From Deltaproteobacteria bacterium (GTDB lineage Bacteria > JAUYMQ01): a stretch of DNA of 16,776 bases. The notes under the pieces were generated by a model. It did no database searches. It was not told the DNA's origin and saw only the letters and a list, made by a program, of their open reading frames with translations. Position 1 is the stretch's first letter; each line of letters opens with the position of its first letter. Shown piece by piece: positions 1 through 6,594 of this stretch. The stretch lies in NCBI GenBank assembly GCA_030698575.1, contig JAUYMQ010000438.1:1-16776 (forward strand), read 5' to 3'. The position numbers and the translations under genes are program-made.

Positions 1-625
1 CGGCGCGCCCGATCCTGCCGCGGGACAGCCAGGCCCGGAGCATGTTCTTGAGTACCGGGATCTGATCGGGAGAGTGGTGCCCACGGCCATGAACGATGAG
101 CACACACCGGAGGCCCGCCCCGAGCGATTCGGTCACGAAGCTCTCGACGGAGGACCGGGCTTCTGCGCGGGACATGTTGTGCAGGTCCAGGTGGGCCTGC
201 ACGGAGAACTCTCCCCGGCGCAGCTTGCCAAGCACGCGCCGGTCAAAGCCTTCAACGTATCCCTCGACGTACTCGTCGGTATCGGCGATATCGAAGGGGA
301 TTTCACCGGCGACGAACTTCGAAAGAGTGTCGTAGGCCTCGGCGTCGGGATCGGGCGAAGGCAAATCGCCGGCGAGGGCGCGCGGCGGGGCTGGCGCCGG
401 ACGCCGTTCATCGCGCCCCTCGAGAGGGGTTACGCCGCTCATCGCCCGGGCGAAGAGATCGCTCTCGTCCTCGGGCCGGCCGCCCGGGGGCGAATCGCTG
501 GTCGGTGAAAGCTCGCGCTCTGCCGGCCGCTCGGGCTCTTTCTTCCGGCGCGCAAGCCGGCCGGCAAGCTTCCGGAAGGGGGTGTTGAAGCCGTCACCCC
601 CCTCCCCCTTATCGCTCCGCCCCAT
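1..625 (-). CDS. Smr-domain protein, SmrB-like (3' end outside window)
   Basis: Smr domains are nucleic-acid endonuclease modules; E. coli SmrB cleaves mRNA between collided ribosomes. The frame opens at an ATG whose first base is 625 and is still open at the left edge after 208 codons. Residues 1-90 are polar and low-complexity but contain the segment LFARAMSGVTPLEG (about 57-70), which resembles the conserved stretch ahead of the Smr domain in SmrB-type proteins. Residues 117-140 (DTDEYVEGYVEGFDRRVLGKLRRG) match the linker seen there. The Smr domain starts near 145 with LDLHNMSRAEA, holding the D-L-H motif (147-149), and continues to IVHGRGHH (177-184), the HGxG motif. An upstream GGAG and a sigma70-like promoter at 699-728 support this start. 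The domain's last strands lie beyond the edge. Smr membership is clear; a ribosome-rescue role is inferred from similarity only. Confidence 0.88.
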   Translation of the reverse strand, partial: MGRSDKGEGGDGFNTPFRKLAGRLARRKKEPERPAERELSPTSDSPPGGRPEDESDLFARAMSGVTPLEGRDERRPAPAPPRALAGDLPSPDPDAEAYDTLSKFVAGEIPFDIADTDEYVEGYVEGFDRRVLGKLRRGEFSVQAHLDLHNMSRAEARSSVESFVTESLGAGLRCVLIVHGRGHHSPDQIPVLKNMLRAWLSRGRIGRA

Positions 626-698
626 GGTGCGTGCGCTCCGATCCCCCTCACGAACCTCCCGGTCGCGCCGCGAAGCTTCGCCACCGCCGGGAAAAACC

Positions 699-728
699 AA
701 TGTAGGGAGTCGGACGGAGGGCTGTCAA
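699..728 (-). promoter_or_regulatory. sigma70-like promoter for the Smr gene
   Basis: Read on the minus strand, a perfect -35 TTGACA (728-723) is separated by 18 bp from TACATT (704-699), a 4/6 match to the -10 consensus. A transcript would start near 690 and leave a leader of about 65 nt before the ATG at 625. This suggests the Smr gene can be transcribed separately from the glycosyltransferase gene upstream. Confidence 0.55.
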
Positions 729-761
729 GGAAAGCACCGAGGTTCGGCGCGCCCGCGCGAT

Positions 762-2558
762 CTACCTCTGCGCGCCGGGGCCCGCGAGAATTGCGCGCGC
801 CTTCGGCGTGAGCGGAGCGCCAAATCCCTGCGCCATCGCAATGTGGGCCCGCCCGGCGTCCGCGTTTCCCTGATCATAGAGGAAGAGGCCGTAAGCCAGA
901 TGGGTCATGCCGTTCTCTGATGCGAGGCCGAGGGATGTCTCGTAGGCTCGCCGGGCCTCGTCAGGAAGACCGGTCGCGGCGGCCGCCGTGCCGAGATTGC
1001 TCCAGGCTTCCGCCAGTTCCGGATAGAGGCGCACCGCGTCGCGGAACAGCGGCAGGCTTTCCGGAACGCGGCCGGTCTTGAGCATGATCACTCCGAGGTT
1101 GTTCGGGATGCGGCCGTCCACGGGGCGATCGATCCGGGCTTTCCGGAGCGCCGCCTCCGCCTCGTCGGTTCGCCCGAGGGCCATCAGGATGGTTCCGAGA
1201 TTGTAACGCTCGTCGCCGTATTCGCGGATGACGACGTCCGCCGGCACAAACCGGAAGGCGGTGACGAGCAGGAGGACTCCTGCGATCCCCGCCGCCGCGA
1301 GCCCTCGCCGTCCCCCGCGCGCGGCCTCGACGAGCCAGGCCACCCCGACTCCGGCCAGGGGGATCGCGGCGGCGGCGATCGGGATTCGATAGCGGCCGCC
1401 CGCCATGAAGGCGGCGGTCGCGAGGGTGTAAGTGAAGGCATAGACAACGAGCAGCGTCGTCTCGCGGCGCCGCCGCAAGGCTGAGGCGAGCACGCCAAGA
1501 AGCGCCAGCGGCGTGAGCAGCCCGAAGCCGGGCCAGGGCAGCGATAGCACGCGGGAGAGATCGCGAAAGTAGTAGGTGTTCAGGCTCGTGCGCGTCTCGT
1601 AGGCGCACCAGACAAGGTAGATCTTCTTTCCCAGCAGACGCAGCGCATCGGCGGGCCGGTCGCGCCACCAGTCAAGCGCCCGACCGCGGTAGTAGCGATC
1701 CTTGCCCTCGACGGTCGTGATCCCTTCCCGCTCCGCGAGCGTGGCGAACCGCTGCCAGGGCCGGCCGCCCCGCATGTTTGCCGTGCCGTCGGCCTCCGGA
1801 TTGTTCCCTTCGTAGAAGGCGAGCCAGGTGTTCGCCTGGGCCACCCATGCGCCCGAGACCGCATGGTTGCGCGCAACGATGGGAACGATGACGAGCGCGG
1901 CGCCGAGCCCGACGAGCGCGAACCGGAGGATCCTCCGGCGCGCAGGGCCACCGTCCTTCCCCCACGCGGCCCAGAGCGCGGCGAGCGGGACGAAGGCAGC
2001 CGCGTTGGGGCGCGCCGCCGCGGAAAGCCCCAGAAGCAAGCCGGCCGCCAGCAGCCAGCCGGATCTTCCGCGGGCGTGAATCAGGGAAAGAAGCGCGCCG
2101 CCGTTCAACAGCAGCACAAGCGATTCAACCAGGATCTCCGAATCCTGGTAGACAAGCGGCCAGAGCGTGGCGCCGATCGCGACGGCCACGGCGCCGGCCA
2201 CAGGCCCGGCACAGCGCCGGGCGATGGCCCAGTACACCACGCAGCTGCCAAGGCCAACGCCGAGCGCCTGCACGACCCGGACGAATGCAAGGCTGTCCCC
2301 GGAAACCGACAGCAGCGCTGAAAGAACGTAGGGGTAAAGCGGAGAGTGAATGTGCACATGATCCCAGAGAAGCTGCCCTCCCTGGATCTCCCGCGCCCAC
2401 ATCAGATACTCGAGCGAATCGAGCACCGGAAAGTCGAAGAACGGCGAGGCGCGGAACTCCCACAGAAACGCGAGCCGGAGCGCGGCGCCCAGCGAGAGTG
2501 CCGCCAGCAGAAACCAACGCTCCCAGCGCGCGAGGGGCGCGTCCACGAGTCCGGTCAA
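762..2558 (-). CDS. GT-C glycosyltransferase-like membrane protein with C-terminal TPR repeats
   Basis: Predicted polytopic inner-membrane protein of the GT-C (PMT/ArnT, family 39) type, about 598 aa, which would move a sugar from a polyprenyl-linked donor. After the first membrane helix comes a loop with acidic residues (FDFPVLDSLEY, about 41-51) where the GT-C catalytic acid normally sits, then HIHSPLYPYVLSALL and a series of hydrophobic helices to about residue 440. The tail from about 451 holds three to four TPR units (NLGTILMALGRTDEAEAALR, NNLGVIMLKTGR, NLGTAAAATGLPDEARRAYE). I chose the TTG at 2558 because GGGAGG lies 7 nt upstream and TTGA overlaps the stop of the DUF2079 gene, indicating translational coupling; a GTG at 2546 is the alternative. 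Substrate unknown. The helices-plus-TPR architecture recalls eukaryotic TMTC O-mannosyltransferases, but that is analogy. Confidence 0.82.
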   Translation of the reverse strand: MTGLVDAPLARWERWFLLAALSLGAALRLAFLWEFRASPFFDFPVLDSLEYLMWAREIQGGQLLWDHVHIHSPLYPYVLSALLSVSGDSLAFVRVVQALGVGLGSCVVYWAIARRCAGPVAGAVAVAIGATLWPLVYQDSEILVESLVLLLNGGALLSLIHARGRSGWLLAAGLLLGLSAAARPNAAAFVPLAALWAAWGKDGGPARRRILRFALVGLGAALVIVPIVARNHAVSGAWVAQANTWLAFYEGNNPEADGTANMRGGRPWQRFATLAEREGITTVEGKDRYYRGRALDWWRDRPADALRLLGKKIYLVWCAYETRTSLNTYYFRDLSRVLSLPWPGFGLLTPLALLGVLASALRRRRETTLLVVYAFTYTLATAAFMAGGRYRIPIAAAAIPLAGVGVAWLVEAARGGRRGLAAAGIAGVLLLVTAFRFVPADVVIREYGDERYNLGTILMALGRTDEAEAALRKARIDRPVDGRIPNNLGVIMLKTGRVPESLPLFRDAVRLYPELAEAWSNLGTAAAATGLPDEARRAYETSLGLASENGMTHLAYGLFLYDQGNADAGRAHIAMAQGFGAPLTPKARAILAGPGAQR

Positions 2559-4144
2559 GGCCCCGCCTCCCGCTTCCTGAGCAGCACGATCCCCGCCTCC
2601 TCGAAGGCCACCTCGTAGCCTGGGTCGTCCCGGATCGCCCCTATCAGCGCGTCGTAACGATCGCGAGGCAGGCCGTCGCAGCCGGGCTTCCGGCAATCCG
2701 AAAGGAAAACATACGCCGCGTTTGCCAGCTTGGGCGAGTAGAGAGTGAAGAGATCACGCCGCGCCGCCACCTGCGCACCGAGATCATAGGAGGCAGCGAC
2801 GGACGCGCCGGGGGGAATCAGCGCGCGCGCCTTCGCGGCCGCGGCTTCGCGAGCCGGATTCCCGGGGGGCAGCGTGAAAGCGTCGGAACGCCATGTCAGC
2901 CCCGTTCCAATGGCGAGAACGAACATCGCCAGCGCGGCAGCCAGGGCGAAGGGCTTGCGCCGCGCCGGGTCCTGCCGCCCTGCGACGGCCGCCAGGCCGC
3001 CCATCGCGCCGAGCACGAGCCCCACGAGGATGAGCGCGTGATAGTGGTAGTGGCCGAGGAGAAGCGGTCCCTCACCGTGCGTGGAGAAAATGACCCCGAT
3101 GAACGTCGGCGCGCCGAGAGCGAGTAGCTGGGGCGCCGCGATCGGCAGGCCCGCGAAAGGGAGCAGGAGGTAGGCGTAGTAAGCAAGCCGTTCGGGCCGC
3201 GTGAGGAACCCGCCGAGCAGTCCGGGCTGCTCGAAGGCCAGACGCACCAGCGCGCCCGGGCTTTCCGCCAGCGCAAGCCGCTTCGTGTAGATGTACCCGT
3301 CGGGATTGAAGCCGGGCAGGATCACCTTGAAGACTACCGCACCCCAGATCAGCGCGACGGCGAGCGTGGCGAGGCCGAGGCGCCGCTGCCCCCCGAACAG
3401 CCAGATGAGGCCGAGCATCGCTACGGGGCCCACAATGTCCTCACGGCAAGCGAGGGCGAGAAGCACGCAGACCATCGCCCAGGCGCCGCGGTCCCTGCGG
3501 GCCAGCGCAAAGGCGCCGAGGAGAAAAGGGACGGCCAGGACGAAGGCATGAAACTCGAAGAGGTTCGCGCGCTGGAGCATGGGGCTCAGGAGGTAGACCC
3601 AGGCGAAGGCCACCCCGAGTGAGCGGCGTCCGAGGACGTCGGCCGCGGCTATGTACACGGGAATCGCGCCCAGGGCGAGTAGCAGCGTCTGGAGCAGCAG
3701 CAACGTCTCGGCTCTGGGAAAGAGACCGTAGACCGGCAGGGCGGCGAGCAAGATCGGCTCCACGTGGAAGGCCCAGCGGGAGTCCGGTAGATCAGGGTAG
3801 GTAGTTCCGAGCTGGATGTTCGACTCGAGTTCCGGATCGGTGGTCATTCGGAAGAAGTCGCCGTGAAGGGTATTCCACATTGACTGCTCGACGTTCCCGA
3901 GATCATAGGTCTGCGTTTCGAGCCGCCCATGACGAACCAGGCTCCCGCCGCCGATCCAGATGAGGTAGATCACGATGCCGGCGGCGAGCGCCGCCCGGGC
4001 CGCAGAGCGGACGTCGAGGCGCGCGGCGAGCAGCGCCAGCGGACGGCGAAGCGCCGTCATGCCGAGCGCAAACGCCAGGAGTCCGAGCCCGGCGAGTATC
4101 GGGACCTTTGCCGCAAGCAGCACCGCGGGCGCGGGATCGGCCAT
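2555..4144 (-). CDS. DUF2079-family polytopic membrane protein
   Basis: About 529 aa, hydrophobic nearly throughout and almost certainly an integral membrane protein. The signature TYDLGNVEQSMWNTLHGDFF (about 79-98), followed by FHVEPILLAALPVYGLFP and ETLLLLQTLLLALGAIPVY, is characteristic of DUF2079, a family with GT-C-like topology and no established reaction. A soluble tail of roughly 100 residues follows the last helix (GASVAASYDLGAQVAARRDLFTLY onward), as in many GT-C proteins. I start at the ATG at 4144, with GGGAGGG about 11 nt upstream; the frame stays open farther upstream, but that stretch is low-complexity and runs into the divergent promoter region. It overlaps the next gene by 4 nt, so the two membrane proteins are probably made together and act in surface glycan or lipid-linked sugar assembly. 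Family assignment is firm; function is not. Confidence 0.87.
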   Translation of the reverse strand: MADPAPAVLLAAKVPILAGLGLLAFALGMTALRRPLALLAARLDVRSAARAALAAGIVIYLIWIGGGSLVRHGRLETQTYDLGNVEQSMWNTLHGDFFRMTTDPELESNIQLGTTYPDLPDSRWAFHVEPILLAALPVYGLFPRAETLLLLQTLLLALGAIPVYIAAADVLGRRSLGVAFAWVYLLSPMLQRANLFEFHAFVLAVPFLLGAFALARRDRGAWAMVCVLLALACREDIVGPVAMLGLIWLFGGQRRLGLATLAVALIWGAVVFKVILPGFNPDGYIYTKRLALAESPGALVRLAFEQPGLLGGFLTRPERLAYYAYLLLPFAGLPIAAPQLLALGAPTFIGVIFSTHGEGPLLLGHYHYHALILVGLVLGAMGGLAAVAGRQDPARRKPFALAAALAMFVLAIGTGLTWRSDAFTLPPGNPAREAAAAKARALIPPGASVAASYDLGAQVAARRDLFTLYSPKLANAAYVFLSDCRKPGCDGLPRDRYDALIGAIRDDPGYEVAFEEAGIVLLRKREAGP

Positions 4145-4382
4145 GCCTTGAACGTCCCTCCCCTCCAGCCGGCTCGCCGGCTCAGCCAGGCGCCCCGGGC
4201 TGACGCAGGCCCCGGGGCCGGCAGGGCCCCGCGACGCAGGTCCAATTGACCCGGGTTCCCGGCAGGGCGGCCCCTGTTCCCGAGCGCCCCAATCCTCTAT
4301 CATGTGCCGCTCGGACCCGGGGAACCACCCCGAAGGAACCCCCGCCCCGGGCCCTTCACATTTATCGAGGAGGATGCATTCC

Positions 4383-5462
4383 ATGATCAGCAAGGTTTTT
4401 TGGTTTCGCGCGATGACCTGGCTCGCGCTCGCCGGGCTCGCCGGTTTCTCTGTGTCGGCCTGCGGTGCGCAGGAAAAAGGCGGAGAGTCGCCCGGCGGCA
4501 CGCCCGCCGCCCAGATGGAGTCCGGTGGGGACGACACGGTCGTCGCGAAGATCGGCGACCTGCCCATCACCGCAGCGGAGCTGGAGCAGGCGGCGGCGAA
4601 CGATCTCAAGCGCATAGAGACGCAGATCTACGAGGCCAAGCGCGCTGCTCTGGATAACCTCATCGATGAGAAGCTCCTGGAGAAAGCCGCGGCGAAAGCG
4701 AACAAGACCGTGGACGAGTTGATGGCAGCCGAGGTGGACGGAAAGATCGCGCCGGCCACCGAAGAGGCGACGAAGAAGTTCTTCGATGAGAAAAAGGAAC
4801 GCCTTCGCGGCGAGTACGACGTTATGAAAGACCGGATCAAGCAGTTTCTCGCCCAGCGTGGCCGCCAGGAGCGGCTCGCGACGTACATGCGGGAACTGAA
4901 GGAGCAGAACCAGGTCGTGGTCTACATGGAAGCCCCGAAGATCGTGGTCGAGCTGGGAGATGCGCCCGTGCGTGGCAACCCCGATGCGACGGTCACCATC
5001 GTCGAGTTCAGCGATTTCGAATGCCCGTTCTGCCGACGCTCTCAGGACACCCTCAAGCAGGTCGAGGATAAATACAAAGGCAAGCTGAAGATGGCTTTCA
5101 AGGACTTCCCGCTCTCGTTCCATCAGCGCGCGATGCCGGCCGCCCAGGCCGCGCGATGCGCCGGCGAACTGGGGAAGTACTGGGAGTACCATGACAAGCT
5201 GTTCAGCGGCGAGGGGCTGAGTGACGTGGACTTCAAGCGCTACGCGAAGGAAGTCTCCCTCGACGAGGCCGCCTTCGACGCGTGCCTGGCTTCGAACAAG
5301 TATCAGAAGGCGATCGCGGCGGACATGAGCCAGGGCCAGTCGCTTGGCGTGACCGGCACGCCCGCCTTCTTCATCAACGGCCGCTTCATGTCGGGCGCGC
5401 AGCCCCTCGAGGCCTTCTCCACGATCATCGACGAGGAGCTGAGCGCAGCACCCTCCTCCTGA
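4383..5462 (+). CDS. DsbA-like thioredoxin lipoprotein with SurA-N-like N-terminal region
   Basis: A 359-aa protein with a lipoprotein signal: basic N-terminus, hydrophobic core and lipobox VSAC with Cys27 as the lipidation site. After a Gly/Pro-rich linker, residues 52-180 resemble the SurA/PPIase N-terminal chaperone region (VVAKIGDLPITAAELEQA, DNLIDEKLLEKAA). From about 186 a DsbA-like thioredoxin domain begins: VTIVEFSDFECPFCRRSQ carries the CPFC active site (214-217), and GVTGTPAFFINGR has the cis-Pro (Pro327). It probably acts in the periplasm, anchored to a membrane, as a thiol oxidase, reductase or isomerase; the sequence does not say which. The start at 4383 sits 9 nt after GAGGAGG; an ATG at 4374 touches that SD and is too close. 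It is divergent from the DUF2079 gene and convergent with lpxD. Domain calls are firm, partners unknown. Confidence 0.9.
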   Translation: MISKVFWFRAMTWLALAGLAGFSVSACGAQEKGGESPGGTPAAQMESGGDDTVVAKIGDLPITAAELEQAAANDLKRIETQIYEAKRAALDNLIDEKLLEKAAAKANKTVDELMAAEVDGKIAPATEEATKKFFDEKKERLRGEYDVMKDRIKQFLAQRGRQERLATYMRELKEQNQVVVYMEAPKIVVELGDAPVRGNPDATVTIVEFSDFECPFCRRSQDTLKQVEDKYKGKLKMAFKDFPLSFHQRAMPAAQAARCAGELGKYWEYHDKLFSGEGLSDVDFKRYAKEVSLDEAAFDACLASNKYQKAIAADMSQGQSLGVTGTPAFFINGRFMSGAQPLEAFSTIIDEELSAAPSS

Positions 5463-5481
5463 TCGCCGGGAACGAAGCAGC

Positions 5482-5528
5482 GGAATCCGCCGGGTTCAAC
5501 GACGCTCGTCGCCCTCCCGGCGGATTCC
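5482..5528. terminator. 13-bp perfect inverted repeat between convergent genes
   Basis: GGAATCCGCCGGG (5482-5494) is repeated as its exact reverse complement at 5516-5528, with a 21-nt loop. It begins 19 nt after the stop of the DsbA-like gene, and its loop and right arm cover the last 11 codons of lpxD. Neither side has a T tract, so it is not a classical intrinsic terminator. It may still stop convergent transcription or protect 3' ends from exonucleases. Confidence 0.45.
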
Positions 5529-6530
5529 CAGCTTCTTCTCGATTCGCCTGAGCCGTCGGAGAACGTCCGGCAGGTAGTTGAGGGCGGCGTACAGCCGCCG
5601 CCATCGCGCGATCGGGACCTGCGGAAAGCCCGCGACCTGGGCGCCGCTCGGCACCGATCCCACCACCCCCGTTTTTGCCGCGCAGACGACGTCATCGCCA
5701 ATGGTCGCGTGGCCCGTAATTCCCGTCTGCCCGCCGGTCATGACCCGCGATCCCACCTTGGTGCTCCCCGCTATCCCCGTCTGCGCCGCGAGGACCGTGT
5801 CCTCGCCCACCTCGCAGCCGTGGCCGATCTGAACGAGGTTGTCGAGCTTTGTTCCGCGCCCGATGACTGTCGCGCCCACCGTCGCACGGTCGACAGTCGT
5901 GTTGGCGCCTATCTCGACGTCGTCCTCGAGCACGACGGTGCCCGCCTGGACCATCTTGAAGTAACGATTGTCACCGGTGGGCGCGAAGCCGAACCCATCC
6001 GCCCCGATCACGGCGCCATTCTGGAGAATGACGCGGTTCCCAAGCCGGACCCGCTCCCGCACCACCGCGTTCGAATGAATCTTGCAGTCCGATCCGATAT
6101 TCGCGCCGCGGTAAACGGTCGCATTCGCTCCGATAGTGGTTCGATCGCCCACCACGACCTCGGCATCGATGACTGCGTTCGGGCCGATGGAAACGTCCGC
6201 ACCGAGGCGGGCGGAGGGATCCACAACGGCGCTTGCGTGCACCCCCGGCGCGGGGCGCGGCTCATCGCAGAAGTGAGGAATGATCTGGGCGAAGGCGAGA
6301 TAGGGCGACGGCGTTCGGAGGACCCCGCACCCCTCCGGCGCGTGCACCCCCGGCTCGAGAAAAATGGCTCCGGCGCGGGTCGTCTTCAAATGGCTGCGGT
6401 AGCGTGGATTCGAGAGAAAAGTCAGCTCGCCGGGCCCGGCCTGTTCGATGCCGGCGAGCCCGCTGATCTCTCGGTTCCCGTCGCCCTCGAGCACGGCCGA
6501 CGTGATCTCGGCGATCTCGCTTAGCTTCAT
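5496..6530 (-). CDS. lpxD: UDP-3-O-acylglucosamine N-acyltransferase
   Basis: LpxD adds the second acyl chain, from 3-hydroxyacyl-ACP, to UDP-3-O-acyl-glucosamine in lipid A synthesis in the cytoplasm. The product is 344 aa, against about 341 in E. coli. Residues 1-100 are the uridine-binding domain (GDGNREISGLAGIEQAGPGE, LTFLSNPRYRSHL), followed by a long left-handed beta helix of hexapeptide repeats (VSIGPNAVIDAEVVVGD onward). The conserved GADGFGFAP lies at 176-184 and the catalytic His at 237 in NLVQIGHGCEVG, aligned with E. coli His239. A basic helical tail ends the protein. The ATG at 6530 has GGAGG 11 nt upstream; an in-frame GTG at 6557 is less likely. Unusually, its upstream neighbour is a DNA methyltransferase 64 nt away, not bamA/skp/fabZ/lpxA, so it is outside the classic lpx cluster. 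Confidence 0.97.
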   Translation of the reverse strand: MKLSEIAEITSAVLEGDGNREISGLAGIEQAGPGELTFLSNPRYRSHLKTTRAGAIFLEPGVHAPEGCGVLRTPSPYLAFAQIIPHFCDEPRPAPGVHASAVVDPSARLGADVSIGPNAVIDAEVVVGDRTTIGANATVYRGANIGSDCKIHSNAVVRERVRLGNRVILQNGAVIGADGFGFAPTGDNRYFKMVQAGTVVLEDDVEIGANTTVDRATVGATVIGRGTKLDNLVQIGHGCEVGEDTVLAAQTGIAGSTKVGSRVMTGGQTGITGHATIGDDVVCAAKTGVVGSVPSGAQVAGFPQVPIARWRRLYAALNYLPDVLRRLRRIEKKLGIRREGDERR

Positions 6531-6594
6531 CGCCCCGGGCTCCTCCCTTGTCCTCACCCTCGTGTGGGCCGCGCGTTGCCGGCCGGCGGGCCGC

